64,000 nucleotides of DNA from Streptomyces sp. DT2A-34. GTDB lineage: Bacteria > Actinomycetota > Actinomycetes > Streptomycetales > Streptomycetaceae. Shown here in pieces: positions 45,498 through 54,609 of this stretch (within the stretch, counting starts at the first letter, position 1; every line of letters begins with the position of its first letter). Location: positions 6,490,001-6,554,000 of the forward strand of contig NZ_JASTWJ010000001.1 of assembly GCF_030499515.1 (NCBI RefSeq), read 5' to 3'. The notes beneath the pieces were generated by a model. The model did no database searches, was not told where the DNA came from, and saw only the letters and a program-made list of their open reading frames with translations. Position numbers and translations under genes: made by a program.

Positions 45498-47360
45498 CTA
45501 CGGCCGCCAGCCGCTCCCGTACGACAGCCCGTGTCCGATCGGGTACAGCACCCGCGTCGGATCGTCCGCCCGCTGCACCGGCACCGGCAGCCTCCCGCGC
45601 GGTGCCACCCGTCCGGCGATCACCCGCGCGGCCGCCCGCAGCTCGACGTCGGTCCAGGAGTACGCGGCCAAGTAGGCGGGGACTGCGGGCAGATGGGCGA
45701 CGTCGTACGGGTTGCGGATCGCGACCGCCACCACCGGCCGCCCCGTCGCGAGGAGTTGCCCGACCAGCGTCTTCTGCGTACTGCTCGCCGTGACGTTGTA
45801 CGTCCCGACCACCACCGCGTCCGCCGCCCGGGCCGCCGTCACGGCCCGGGCGATGGTGTCGGCGGAGGGCGCCGTACCCGTGGACAGGGCGGTCGCCGTG
45901 AAGCCCAGGTCGGTGAGGGCGGCGGCGAGCACGCCGGTCGGTGGTCCCGTCGTGCCGGACGGGGAGGCCGGGTCGGCGCCGACGACGAGGACCTTGGGGT
46001 GGGCCCGGCGTGACAGCGGGAGCACTGAGCCCTCGTTGACCAGCAGGGTCGTCGTCCGCTCGGCGATGCGGTCGGCGGTCGCCAGGTGGGACGGGGTGCC
46101 GACGTTGCGGTCGACCCCGTCCTGGCTGACGTACGGCTCCTCGAACAGCCGCAGCTTCGCCTTCAGCCGCAGGATCCGCAGGATCGACTCGTCGAGCCGC
46201 GCCTCGGTCAACTCGCCGCCCTGGACGGCCTTCAGGACCGCGTTCCACGCGATGTCGAGGGAGGGCGGGTTGAGGAGCTGGTCCACGCCCGCCTTGAGCG
46301 CGAGGACGGGAACGCGGTCGTCGCCGTACTTCGTCCGTACGCCCTCCATGCCGAGTGAGTCGGTCACCACGACCCCGTCGTAGCCCAGTTCCTCGCGCAG
46401 GATGCCGGTGAGGATCGGGTGGGAGAGGGTGGCCGGGTCGCCGGAGTCGTCGAGGGCCGGGACCATGATGTGCGCGGTCATGATCGAGTCGATGCCGGCA
46501 CGGACGGCGGCCCGGAAGGGCGGCGCGTCCAGCTCGTCCCACTGCTCGCGGGTGTGCGTGATGACCGGGAAGCCGTAGTGGCTGTCGACGGCGGTGTCGC
46601 CGTGGCCCGGGAAGTGCTTGGCGGTGGCGGCCACTTGCCGCGACCGCTGGTATCCGGCCACCTCGGCGGCGACCAGGCCGGCCACCGCGGCCGGTTCGGC
46701 GCCGAAGGAGCGGACGCCGATGACGGGGTTGGCGGGGTTGACGTTCACGTCGGCCACGGGGGAGTAGTTCTGCCGGATGCCGAGCGCTTCGAGTTCCCGA
46801 CCGGCGATCCGGCCGAGGGTGCGGGCGTCGGCGCGCGAGCCGCCCGCACCGATGGCCATGGCGCCCGGGAAGAGGGTGGCGGGCTCACCGACGCGGCAGA
46901 CGATGCCGTGCTCCTGGTCGGTGGAGACGAGGACCGGCAGGCCGCGGGGCTGGGTGAGGGACGCCTTCTGGATGCCGTTGGAGAGGTCGGCGATCTGATG
47001 GGGGTCGCGGGTGTTGTGCGCCCAGGTGAAGTAGATGATGCCGCCCACGCGGTATCCGGCGATCAGCTCGGCGGCTGTGCGGACGCCGAGCTCCTTGAGG
47101 TTGGCGTCGATGTCGGCCTGGTCGGGGGCGGTCGCGGAGTGGCCGTAGACCCGCGTGACGAAGAGCTGGCCGACCTTCTCCGGCAGGGTCATCCGGGCGA
47201 TGAGGGCGCGCAGTTTCCTGTCGTCCGGGGCGCCGGCGTGGGCGGTGCCGCCGACGGCCAGGGCGGTGGTGACGCCGGCGGTGGCCGCGAGGACCGTACG
47301 TCTTGAAGGGGTCGCGGTGTTTCCCGTGCTTCCTGTGCTCCCCGTGCTGGTGTCGGGCAC
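45498..47360 (-). CDS. Secreted GH3 beta-N-acetylhexosaminidase (NagZ-like)
   Basis: A 620-aa exported glycoside hydrolase family 3 enzyme. The Tat-type signal SRRTVLAATAGV follows a Gly/Ser/Thr-rich N-terminus. The NagZ signature KHFPGHGDTAVDSHYGFPVI, with the His/Asp acid-base dyad of the subfamily, and the nucleophile Asp in VVTDSLGMEGV are present. A C-terminal GH3_C domain follows. Likely cuts terminal GlcNAc from chitin- or peptidoglycan-derived oligomers. The GTG at 47360 follows AAGGAG. An inverted repeat (47392-47428) upstream may be the operator of an amino-sugar regulator. Functionally overlaps the damaged GH20 gene at 4463. Confidence 0.92.
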   Translation of the reverse strand: MPDTSTGSTGSTGNTATPSRRTVLAATAGVTTALAVGGTAHAGAPDDRKLRALIARMTLPEKVGQLFVTRVYGHSATAPDQADIDANLKELGVRTAAELIAGYRVGGIIYFTWAHNTRDPHQIADLSNGIQKASLTQPRGLPVLVSTDQEHGIVCRVGEPATLFPGAMAIGAGGSRADARTLGRIAGRELEALGIRQNYSPVADVNVNPANPVIGVRSFGAEPAAVAGLVAAEVAGYQRSRQVAATAKHFPGHGDTAVDSHYGFPVITHTREQWDELDAPPFRAAVRAGIDSIMTAHIMVPALDDSGDPATLSHPILTGILREELGYDGVVVTDSLGMEGVRTKYGDDRVPVLALKAGVDQLLNPPSLDIAWNAVLKAVQGGELTEARLDESILRILRLKAKLRLFEEPYVSQDGVDRNVGTPSHLATADRIAERTTTLLVNEGSVLPLSRRAHPKVLVVGADPASPSGTTGPPTGVLAAALTDLGFTATALSTGTAPSADTIARAVTAARAADAVVVGTYNVTASSTQKTLVGQLLATGRPVVAVAIRNPYDVAHLPAVPAYLAAYSWTDVELRAAARVIAGRVAPRGRLPVPVQRADDPTRVLYPIGHGLSYGSGWRP

Positions 47361-47827
47361 GTGCGCTCCTTCCGGAGGTGGTGCGCTGAAGGAAACTTCC
47401 GAGAAGTCACCAATAACCGGGAAGTTTCTGCCGGTCAAGGGAACGGGCCGCAACCGAAGACGGGAAGAAGACGGGAAGCAGAGAGCAGAGGGGCCGCCAT
47501 CGGCGCAGTTGGAGGGGGCGCGCCGATGACGGCGTGCTGCCGGCCGCGGTACGGCGGAGAGGGTGGTCAGCGATCGCAGCCAGCAGCGAGGGCCGACACC
47601 GCACCGTGGTGACTCTCCGACAGCTCGCGGGTTGGACGGTCGGGGGTGGGGCTGGGTTCCCGGGGGTGGCCGGAATCCGCGAAGTCGGTAGGCGCGGGAT
47701 CGCCGGGTTCCACGTGACGCGTGGGCAGGGGCGTGCGCGTGACGCGGGGGCAACAGGAGAGGCCCCGCGCGGGTCCATCCCGTGGACGTCGCGGCGCCGA
47801 GGCCGACGCCCGGGTGATCATGAGGCC
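47361..47827. other. 467-bp intergenic region between nagZ-like and aroA-like genes
   Basis: Contains the inverted repeat at 47392-47428 and otherwise no gene I can support; the divergent promoters of the GH3 and AroA genes must lie here. Open frames crossing it have no matching start context, and their codon use is unconvincing. Confidence 0.5.
47392..47428. promoter_or_regulatory. Inverted repeat upstream of the GH3 gene
   Basis: GAAACTTCC (47392-47400) and GGAAGTTTC (47420-47428) are perfect 9-bp inverted arms separated by 19 bp, 31 bp upstream of the GTG start. This spacing suits a dimeric or looping repressor that controls hexosaminidase expression. Confidence 0.55.
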
Positions 47828-49063
47828 ATGTCCGCAGTCGACATCCCCGGTTCCAAGTCCATCACCGCCCGCGCCCTCTTCCTGGCCGCCGCGGCCGACG
47901 GTGTCACCACCCTCGTAAGGCCGCTGCGCTCCGACGACACGGAGGGCTTCGCCGAGGGGCTGACCCGGCTCGGCTACCGCGTGGGCCGGACCCCGGACAC
48001 CTGGCAGGTCGACGGCCGCCCGCAGGGCCCCGCGGTCGCGGAGGCGGACGTCTACTGCCGCGACGGCGCGACGACGGCCCGCTTCCTGCCGACGCTGGCC
48101 GCGACCGGCCACGGCACCTACCGCTTCGACGCCTCGCCCCAGATGCGCCGCCGCCCCCTGGGACCTTTGAGTTCGGCCCTGCGCGACCTGGGCGTGGACC
48201 TGCGGCACGAGGAGAAGGAGGGCCACCACCCGCTGACGGTCACGGCGGCCGGCGTCGAGGGCGGGGAGGTGACGCTGGACGCGGGACAGTCGTCGCAGTA
48301 CCTGACGGCGCTGTTGCTGCTCGGGCCGTTGACCCGGAAGGGCCTGCGCATCACCGTCACCGACCTCGTCTCGGTGCCGTACGTGGAGATCACCATCGCG
48401 ATGATGCGGGCGTTCGGGGTGGAGGTACGGCGGGAGGGGGACGTCTTCGTGGTGCCGCCGGGCGGCTACCGCGCCACGACCTACGCGGTGGAGCCGGACG
48501 CGTCGACCGCGAGCTACTTCTTCGCGGCGGCGGCTGTCACGGGCGGCGAGGTGACGGTCCGCGGGCTGGGCGAGGGCGCCCTGCAGGGGGACCTGGGCTT
48601 CGTGGACGTACTGCGGCGCATGGGCGCGGAAGTCGAGAGCGGCGCGGACGGCACGACGGTCCGCGGAACCGGCGAACTGCGCGGCATCACGGTCAACATG
48701 CGGGACATCTCCGACACGATGCCGACACTCGCCGCCCTCGCGCCCTTCGCCTCCGGGCCGGTGCGGATCGAGGACGTGGCGAACACCCGGGTGAAGGAGT
48801 GCGACCGGCTGGAGGCGTGCGCGGAGAATCTGCGGCGGCTGGGGGTGCAGGTGGCGACGGGCCCGGACTGGATCGAGATCCAGCCGGGTACGCCTGCCGC
48901 GAGCGGGGCGCGGATCAAGTCGTACGGCGACCACCGCATCGTCATGTCCTTCGCGGTGACCGGGCTGCGGGTGCCCGGTATTTCGTTCGACGACCCCGGG
49001 TGCGTACGGAAGACTTTCCCGGGCTTCCACGAGGAGTTCGGGGCGCTGCGCGCGAGGTTGTGA
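47828..49063 (+). CDS. aroA: Atypical EPSP synthase (AroA-like)
   Basis: Transfers enolpyruvate from PEP to shikimate-3-phosphate. It is 411 aa, shorter at the N-terminus than standard AroA. Key residues are kept: [10 protein letters not shown] (Lys, Ser, Arg), [32 protein letters not shown] (catalytic Asp), [10 protein letters not shown] (catalytic Glu), [10 protein letters not shown] and RKTFPGF. The loop usually written GNAGT is RDGATTAR here, so Ala occupies the Gly96 (E. coli) position. ATG at 47828 is within the first strand, as in short homologs. It may be a second AroA with a specialised role; no shikimate genes are adjacent. Confidence 0.88.
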   Translation: MSAVDIPGSKSITARALFLAAAADGVTTLVRPLRSDDTEGFAEGLTRLGYRVGRTPDTWQVDGRPQGPAVAEADVYCRDGATTARFLPTLAATGHGTYRFDASPQMRRRPLGPLSSALRDLGVDLRHEEKEGHHPLTVTAAGVEGGEVTLDAGQSSQYLTALLLLGPLTRKGLRITVTDLVSVPYVEITIAMMRAFGVEVRREGDVFVVPPGGYRATTYAVEPDASTASYFFAAAAVTGGEVTVRGLGEGALQGDLGFVDVLRRMGAEVESGADGTTVRGTGELRGITVNMRDISDTMPTLAALAPFASGPVRIEDVANTRVKECDRLEACAENLRRLGVQVATGPDWIEIQPGTPAASGARIKSYGDHRIVMSFAVTGLRVPGISFDDPGCVRKTFPGFHEEFGALRARL

Positions 49064-49076
49064 CGGAGGTTGTCGG

Positions 49077-49706
49077 GTGAGCTTCAAGCTGGTGGGGCCG
49101 GTCCTGGAGGGCGCGCTGGTGCGCCTGGAGCCGCTGGGGCATCGGCATGCGGCGGATCTGGCGGTGGCGGCGGAGGAGGACCGGGGCACCTACGCGTTCA
49201 CGTGGGTGCCTAGGGCCCATGAGGTCGGCGACTACGTCGACGCGCAACTCGCCCGCGCGGCGACGGGGCGGCTGGCGCCCTACGCGCAGGTCTCCGTCGC
49301 CTCGGGCCGGGCGGTGGGCGCCACCTCCTACTGGGAGCCGCGCCACTGGCTCTCCGACGACCGACTCGACGCCATAGAGGTCGGCTTCACCTGGCTCGCC
49401 CGCTCGGCGCAGGGCACGGGCGTGAACGCCGAGGCCAAGCTGCTCCTCTTCCGGCACGCCTTCGAGGAGTGGGGCGTGTCCCGGGTGGACCTGAAGACGG
49501 ACGCCCGCAACGAGCGCTCCCGCGCGGCCATCGAGAGTGTGGGGGCCCGCTTCGAGGGGGTGCTGCGCAACTGGTCCCGTTCCTGGGCGCCGGGGGAGGA
49601 GGGGCGGCTGCGTGACTCCGCGATCTTCTCGATCACGGCGGAGGAGTGGCCGCAGTGCCGGGGCCGGCTGGAGAAGCGGGTGGCCTCGCGCTCTTGCCGC
49701 GCGTGA
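49077..49706 (+). CDS. GNAT N-acetyltransferase (RimJ/RimL-like)
   Basis: A 209-aa acetyltransferase with [17 protein letters not shown] at the N-terminus, [20 protein letters not shown] (acetyl-CoA loop) and [20 protein letters not shown], the typical RimJ/RimL core. The GTG at 49077 follows GGAGG and is 13 bp after the aroA stop, so the pair is probably one transcript. Substrate (protein N-terminus or small amine) unknown. Confidence 0.87.
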   Translation: MSFKLVGPVLEGALVRLEPLGHRHAADLAVAAEEDRGTYAFTWVPRAHEVGDYVDAQLARAATGRLAPYAQVSVASGRAVGATSYWEPRHWLSDDRLDAIEVGFTWLARSAQGTGVNAEAKLLLFRHAFEEWGVSRVDLKTDARNERSRAAIESVGARFEGVLRNWSRSWAPGEEGRLRDSAIFSITAEEWPQCRGRLEKRVASRSCRA

Positions 49707-49756
49707 CACCAACTTCCTGGCCGGGGACGACAGTTGGCGAGACGGCCCGCATCTCC

Positions 49757-49870
49757 AGCCCGTCCGGCGTTTGAGGACGAGGCCCGTTCAGGGCCGAAGC
49801 GGGGGTCCAGGGGGCGGCAGCCCCCTGGCGGGGTGGAAGGGGGCGGAGCCCCTTCGGGATGGGACGGGTA
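49757..49870. repeat. Dispersed Streptomyces intergenic repeat with two hairpins
   Basis: Begins CCCGTCCGGCGTTTGAGGAC and continues with GAAGCGGGGGTCCAGGGGG, a sequence found between genes throughout Streptomyces genomes as I recall. CCAGGGGGC (49807-49815) and GCCCCCTGG (49820-49828) form a perfect stem; GAAGGGG and CCCCTTC (49836-49855) form a second. It may act as a terminator for the aroA-GNAT transcript. Confidence 0.75.
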
Positions 49871-49931
49871 GGGGCGGCGGGGGCGAAAGACCACTGGACC
49901 GGGGCGGCGATGATCGGAAACCATCGCGGCC

Positions 49932-50513
49932 ATGACCGCCTACCTCATCCTCCACGGCTGGCAGAACCACCGCCCCAAGGACCACTGGCAGCACTGGCTC
50001 GCCGACCGTCTCACCGACCTCGGCCACCAGGTCGTCTACCCGCAGCTGCCCGACCCCGACGACCCCGAACTCGAGGTCTGGCTGGAGGAGTTGGCCCGGC
50101 ACCTCGGCAAGCTCGGCACGGCGTCGGAGCGGGTCGTCGTCGCGCACAGCCTGTCCGCCGTGCTGTGGCTGCACGCTGCCGCGCGCGGGCTGCCGGGCCT
50201 CGACGCCGTGAACCGGGTGCTGCTCGTCGCCCCGCCGTCCGGCACCGTGCTCGCCCGCCACCCGGAGGTCGCCCGATTCGCCCCGCCACCCCTGGACTTC
50301 CCCCTCCCCGGCCCCACCCGCCTGGTCGCCGGCGACGACGACCCGTACTGCGAGGAGGGCGCCGACACCCTCTACGGCCACCCCCTCGCCCTCCCGACCG
50401 ACATCCTCCCCGGCGCCGCCCACCTCGACCTGGACGCCGGTTACGGGCTGTGGCCCGCCGTCCTGGGATGGTGCCTGGACCCCACCGTGCCGCTCATGGC
50501 CCGTCCGGAGTAG
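49932..50513 (+). CDS. RBBP9/YdeN-family serine hydrolase
   Basis: A 193-aa alpha/beta hydrolase with YLILHGWQNHRPKDHWQHWL, the nucleophile in VVVAHSLSAVL (Ser of HSLS), the acid Asp in LVAGDDDPYC and the catalytic His in PGAAHLDLDAGYG. The full triad is thus present, and the length is normal for the family. Small esterase or thioesterase of unknown substrate. Its 3' end overlaps the convergent MFS gene by 20 bp. Confidence 0.9.
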   Translation: MTAYLILHGWQNHRPKDHWQHWLADRLTDLGHQVVYPQLPDPDDPELEVWLEELARHLGKLGTASERVVVAHSLSAVLWLHAAARGLPGLDAVNRVLLVAPPSGTVLARHPEVARFAPPPLDFPLPGPTRLVAGDDDPYCEEGADTLYGHPLALPTDILPGAAHLDLDAGYGLWPAVLGWCLDPTVPLMARPE

Positions 50514-51732
50514 CCGTGCCGTCCCGCAGTTCCGGCGTGCTCGCACCGACGTAGGCCACCGCCAGCACGCACAGCAGCCCGCCCGTGACGAGGGCGGTCG
50601 CGCCGGACGACCAGCCGGCGACCAGGCCGGCGCGCAGATTGCCGAGGTGCGGGCCTCCCTGGCCGACGATCTGCTCGGCGGCCGTCACACGGCCGAGCAG
50701 GGCGTCAGGGGTGCGGGTCTGGACGATCGTGGCGCGCGAGACAACCGACAGGGCGTCGGCGGCACCCGCCACCACCAGCAGCCCCAGCCCCACCCACGGG
50801 CTGGTCGTCAGGCCGAACAACGCCAGCGCCACGCCCCACGTCGCCGCCCCGCACAGCATCACGAGGCCGGGGCGGCCCAGGCGGGTGACCGAGCCCGACA
50901 GGGCCGTCGCCGTGACGCCGCCCACCGCGACGGCCGAAAGGAACAGGCCGAGGGTGCGCGGGTTGCCCCCGAAGCGTTCGGCGTTGATCAGGGGGAAGAG
51001 GCTGACCGGCATGGAGAGGACCGTGGCGGCGAGGTCGGTGATCAGCGCGCCGCGCACCACCCGGTTGCCGGCCAGGAAGCGCAGCCCGTCCAGGACGCCG
51101 TGCAGCCCGGCCCGCGACGGCTCGCCCTCGGGCGGCAGCGCGGGCAGGCCGAAGGCGCCGTAGAAGGCGAGACCGAAGCTCAGGGCGTCCAGCAGATAGC
51201 AGACGCCGATGCCGAACCAGCCGAGGAACAGTCCGCCCAGCGCCGGGCCGAGCAGCATCATCGCCTGGCCCGTGACCTGGTTGAGGGCCAGCCCGGCCGC
51301 CACCTGCTCCTTGGGCAGCAGCCGCGGCACGAACACGCCCGCCGCCGGGCCGCCGACCGCGCCGAAGCAGGAGCCGGCCGCCACCAGGGCGAGGATCCCG
51401 GCCACCGGCACACCTCCGGTGAAGCCCTGCACCGCGAGGAGCAGCACGCACACCGCCTGCCCGACGGTGGCGACCAGGAAGATCCGCCGCCGGTCGCCCC
51501 GGTCCACCCACGACCCGGCGAACAGACCCACACCCACCATGGGCAGCGCCTGCGCCAGACCGACCGCACCGCTCCAGACCGCGCTGTGCGTCATGTCCCA
51601 GACCTGGAACAGGACGGTCACCATGGTCATGAAGCTGCCGAGCACGGACACCGCCCGCCCGATCAGCAGCCGCCGGAAGACCGGGGAGGTACGCAGCGGC
51701 CGTACGTCCATCAACGTACGGGCGAGGCTCAT
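50494..51732 (-). CDS. MFS efflux transporter (MefA/EntS-like)
   Basis: A 412-aa 12-helix major facilitator. Helix 1-2 region RRLLIGRAVSVLGSFMTMVT and the loop GSWVDRGDRRR (motif A variant) place it among the macrolide-efflux/enterobactin-exporter group. ATG at 51732; a run of Pro/Leu precedes the first helix. Substrate may be an antibiotic or siderophore. Transcribed alone, convergent with the small hydrolase. Confidence 0.88.
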   Translation of the reverse strand: MSLARTLMDVRPLRTSPVFRRLLIGRAVSVLGSFMTMVTVLFQVWDMTHSAVWSGAVGLAQALPMVGVGLFAGSWVDRGDRRRIFLVATVGQAVCVLLLAVQGFTGGVPVAGILALVAAGSCFGAVGGPAAGVFVPRLLPKEQVAAGLALNQVTGQAMMLLGPALGGLFLGWFGIGVCYLLDALSFGLAFYGAFGLPALPPEGEPSRAGLHGVLDGLRFLAGNRVVRGALITDLAATVLSMPVSLFPLINAERFGGNPRTLGLFLSAVAVGGVTATALSGSVTRLGRPGLVMLCGAATWGVALALFGLTTSPWVGLGLLVVAGAADALSVVSRATIVQTRTPDALLGRVTAAEQIVGQGGPHLGNLRAGLVAGWSSGATALVTGGLLCVLAVAYVGASTPELRDGTATPDGP

Positions 51733-51828
51733 GAGGGCATGGCGGGGCGCGGAATGGGTTCGGGCACGAGGGGGGACGTTATACGGCGGCCCTCGTGCCG
51801 GGCCACCGAATTACGGCTCCGGCCGGGC

Positions 51829-52629
51829 CTAGGCCGACTCGTTCAGCAGCCGTGAGAGGTGTTCGCGGCCGGCGGCCAGCAGTCCGTCGAGCGGCGCGGC
51901 CTCCTCGTACCACCGCTTCTCGTACTCCCAGCACAGCCAGCCGTCCCAGCCGTGCCGGGAGAGCACCTCCACGCACTCGGCGAGCGGCAGCACCCCCGCG
52001 CCGAGCGGCAGCGGGGTCGTGTCGTCGGCGGAGGCGATGTCCTTGACCTGGACGTAGCCGAGGTACGGGGCGAGGGCCGCGTAGCTCTCGGAGGGCTGCT
52101 CGCCGCCCAGCCAGGTGTGCATGACGTCCCACAGCGAGCCGACGTGGCGGTGGCCGACCAGGCCGAGGACGCGGATCGCGTCGGCGCCGGTGCGGTGCGA
52201 GTCGTGGGTCTCCAGCAGGATCCGTACGCCGATGTCGGCGGCGTACTCCGCGGCCGTACCCAGGCGCCGCGCGGCGGTCGCGTCCGCCTCCTGCCGGCTC
52301 TGCTCGGGGTCGGCGCCGGGGAAGACGCGGACGAAGCCGGCGCCGAGGTCGTGGGCGAGGTCGAGGAGGGTGCGGATCTCCTCGATCACGGGCTCGTCGT
52401 CTCCCGGCGCGGCCACGCGCGCGTACCCGGCGAGGCCGAGCAGTTCGATGCCGGCCGCCTTGAACTCGCCCACCACGTCCGCCCGCTGGGCGGCATCCAG
52501 GCCGGTGTGCACCGGCTCCTCGGGGTGCGTGCGCAACTCGACACCGTGATAGCCGTGCGTGGTCGCGAGCCGCAGCACGTCGGGGAGCGGAAGACCGGGG
52601 ACGCCGAGGGTGGAGAACGCCAGTTTCAT
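51829..52629 (-). CDS. Sugar phosphate isomerase/epimerase family protein
   Basis: A 266-aa xylose-isomerase-like TIM barrel starting MKLAFSTLGVPGLPLPDVLR. Metal-ligand segments occur as LLETHDSHRTG, SLWDVMHTW, YVQVKDI and WLCWEYEKRW. It acts on a sugar or sugar derivative in the cytosol; the substrate is unclear. ATG at 52629. Related in fold to the isomerase at 54610 but not closely. It lies between the MFS gene and the broken MarR-GNAT gene. Confidence 0.87.
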   Translation of the reverse strand: MKLAFSTLGVPGLPLPDVLRLATTHGYHGVELRTHPEEPVHTGLDAAQRADVVGEFKAAGIELLGLAGYARVAAPGDDEPVIEEIRTLLDLAHDLGAGFVRVFPGADPEQSRQEADATAARRLGTAAEYAADIGVRILLETHDSHRTGADAIRVLGLVGHRHVGSLWDVMHTWLGGEQPSESYAALAPYLGYVQVKDIASADDTTPLPLGAGVLPLAECVEVLSRHGWDGWLCWEYEKRWYEEAAPLDGLLAAGREHLSRLLNESA

Positions 52630-52705
52630 GCATCCCACCTTGCCAGAAAACGAGGGCAAGCCCATCCGGCAGGCGGGCCCGGGGTGCCCCGGGCCGGTCG
52701 TCGCC

Positions 52706-53517
52706 TCACTCCTGCGTGCCGTACAGATCAAGCCGCCAGTCCTGGCCGTTCAGATCCTTGCCGAAGGAGCGGTGCGGTTTCTCGGCGGCCAGGACGAAGC
52801 CGTGGCGCTGGTAGATGCGGCGGCCAGGATGTCGTTGGTCCAGAGCACGAGCTCGCGGTAGCCGACCTCGCGGGCGAAGTCGACGACGGCCGCGACGAGC
52901 CGGTCGCCGATGCCGAGGCCGCGCGCGTCCGGCTCGACCAGCAGCAGCCGCAGCCGGGCCGTGGCGGGCGCCTCGTCCCGTACGCACATCACGCAGCCCA
53001 CCGGCCGCCCGTCCAGCTCGGCGATCCACACCCGCTCCAGATGCGGATCGTGGTCCTCCGCGAAGTCCGCGACGATCCTCGCCACCAGCCCCTCGTAGTC
53101 GGCGTTGAAGCCGTACTCGGCGGCGTACAGCGCGGCGTTGCGCTGCACGATCCAGCCGAGGTCGCCGGGGCCGGGCTCGCGCAGCAGGACGTCCTCGCGG
53201 CGGGGAGGGCGGCCGTGGGACAGGATCGTACGGACGGTCGTCATCGCCTCGGCGAGCAGCGGTCGTTCGGCGGCCGGCACGGTCGACAGCAGCGAGCCGA
53301 CCGACTCGGTCGCCCGCTCCTCCAGCAGCTTGCCGGTCTCCCGGCCGCGTGCCGTGAGCGTGACGCGACGGCGCCGGGGGTCCTCCCGGGAGGCCGTGCG
53401 CTCGATGAGCCCGTCCTGCTCGAACTTGTTCGGAATCCGGCTCAAGTGCCCGGCGTCCAGCGAGAGTTCGGCGCGCAGATCGGCCGCGTCGGTACGCGGC
53501 ACGCCGAGAGCACGCAC
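52706..53517 (-). pseudogene. MarR-acetyltransferase fusion gene, truncated and frameshifted
   Basis: The first ~105 residues form a MarR wing-helix (AADLRAELSLDAGHLSRI, RRRRVTLTARG); the rest is a GNAT domain (ERVWIAELDGRPVGCVMCV, LLLVEPDARGLGIGDRLV). At about 52828 the frame changes: LVLWTNDILAA continues in one frame, but IYQRHGFVLAAEKPHRSFGK and WRLDLYGTQE, the expected GNAT end, are in another. One missing base explains this. The N-terminus begins abruptly (VRALGVPRTD), so ~40 residues of the MarR domain also seem lost. Members of this family are ~310 aa single chains. Non-functional as written, unless the break is a sequence error. Confidence 0.75.
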
Positions 53518-53803
53518 CTGACGCCGCGCGGCCCGCCCTTCGGGCGGACGACGGGAACTTGACGACAGGGCCTAGGACACCCGCGCCCGCGCGGCTGCCC
53601 CTCGGCGGCGGGCCGGTAGACGCGCACCTGTACGCGGTGGGCCGTTCGTACGGGAGGCCGGGGCGGTGCCCGCATCTTCGTGGCTTCTGCCAGTACGCCC
53701 CTCTCCCGGGGTGCGACCAGACTGCCCGCCGGAGGCCGCGGTGTCGCCCGGGGACGGGCGGACGCGGCCAAGGACATGACGAAGCACAGGGGAGGACACC
53801 ACG

Positions 53804-54544
53804 ATGAGCGTGCAGCAGTACGACGAGATCGGTGAGGCGTTCGAAGGCTTCAAGTCCCTGCCGCTGACGCGGTACACGGAGGTGCCCGGCTTCCTGGCCA
53901 TGGTCGGGGACGTGCGCGGCAAGGCGGTCCTCGACCTCGCCTGCGGCACCGGCTTCTACAGCCGGGAGTTCAAGCGGCGCGGCGCCACGGAGGTGCTCGG
54001 TATCGACATCTCCGGCGAAATGATCGCCGCCGCACGGAAGTCGGAGGAGGGCAGTCCGCTGGGTGTGCGCTACGAGGTGGGCGACGTGTCCCAACTGCGG
54101 CCGCTGGAGCGGCGCTTCGATGTCGCGACGGGAGTCCAGATGCTCAACTACGCCCGGGACATCGCCGACATGGAGCGCATGTGCCGCAACACGCACCGGA
54201 GCCTGGCACCCGGCGCCGAGTTCTTCCTGCTCGCCCAGTCACCCGACTACCGTACCGACGGGCCGTCCCTGGAGAAGTACGGCTTCCGTTGCGAGCCGAC
54301 CGGTGAGGAGGCCGAGACCGGGCCGCGCTTCCGGGTCACGGCGCTGCTCGACCCGCCGATCAGCATCCTCGCCGCCGCCCCGCGCCGCGAGGTCTACGAA
54401 GCCTCCCTGCGGGCGGCCGGATTCAGCGACCTGACCTGGGTCCCGCTGGAGGTCTCCGACGCCGGCGTGCGCGAGTTCGGCGCGGACTTCTGGGCGGACT
54501 ACCTCGCCAACCCCCCACTGGAGATGCTGCGCTGCCGCGCCTGA
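53804..54544 (+). CDS. Class I SAM-dependent methyltransferase
   Basis: A 246-aa cytosolic methyltransferase. The SAM-binding motif I is VLDLACGTGFYSREF, with motif II EVLGIDISGEMI and the acidic VGDVSQLRPL. The N-terminal YDEIGEAFEGFKSLPLTRYT is typical of ubiE/toxin-methyltransferase-like enzymes. ATG at 53804 behind GGGGAGGA. Acceptor unknown (small molecule likely). Single gene, followed by a strong bidirectional terminator. Confidence 0.9.
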   Translation: MSVQQYDEIGEAFEGFKSLPLTRYTEVPGFLAMVGDVRGKAVLDLACGTGFYSREFKRRGATEVLGIDISGEMIAAARKSEEGSPLGVRYEVGDVSQLRPLERRFDVATGVQMLNYARDIADMERMCRNTHRSLAPGAEFFLLAQSPDYRTDGPSLEKYGFRCEPTGEEAETGPRFRVTALLDPPISILAAAPRREVYEASLRAAGFSDLTWVPLEVSDAGVREFGADFWADYLANPPLEMLRCRA

Positions 54545-54569
54545 CCCGCACCGGCGACCGGGGCACGAG

Positions 54570-54600
54570 GTGGTCCGCCCTCCCGGCGGGGGCGGACCAC
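54570..54600. terminator. Bidirectional hairpin between methyltransferase and isomerase genes
   Basis: GTGGTCCGCCC (54570-54580) and GGGCGGACCAC (54590-54600) form a perfect 11-bp stem with a 9-nt loop, between the convergent stops. Confidence 0.85.
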
Positions 54601-54609
54601 CCCGCCTCG

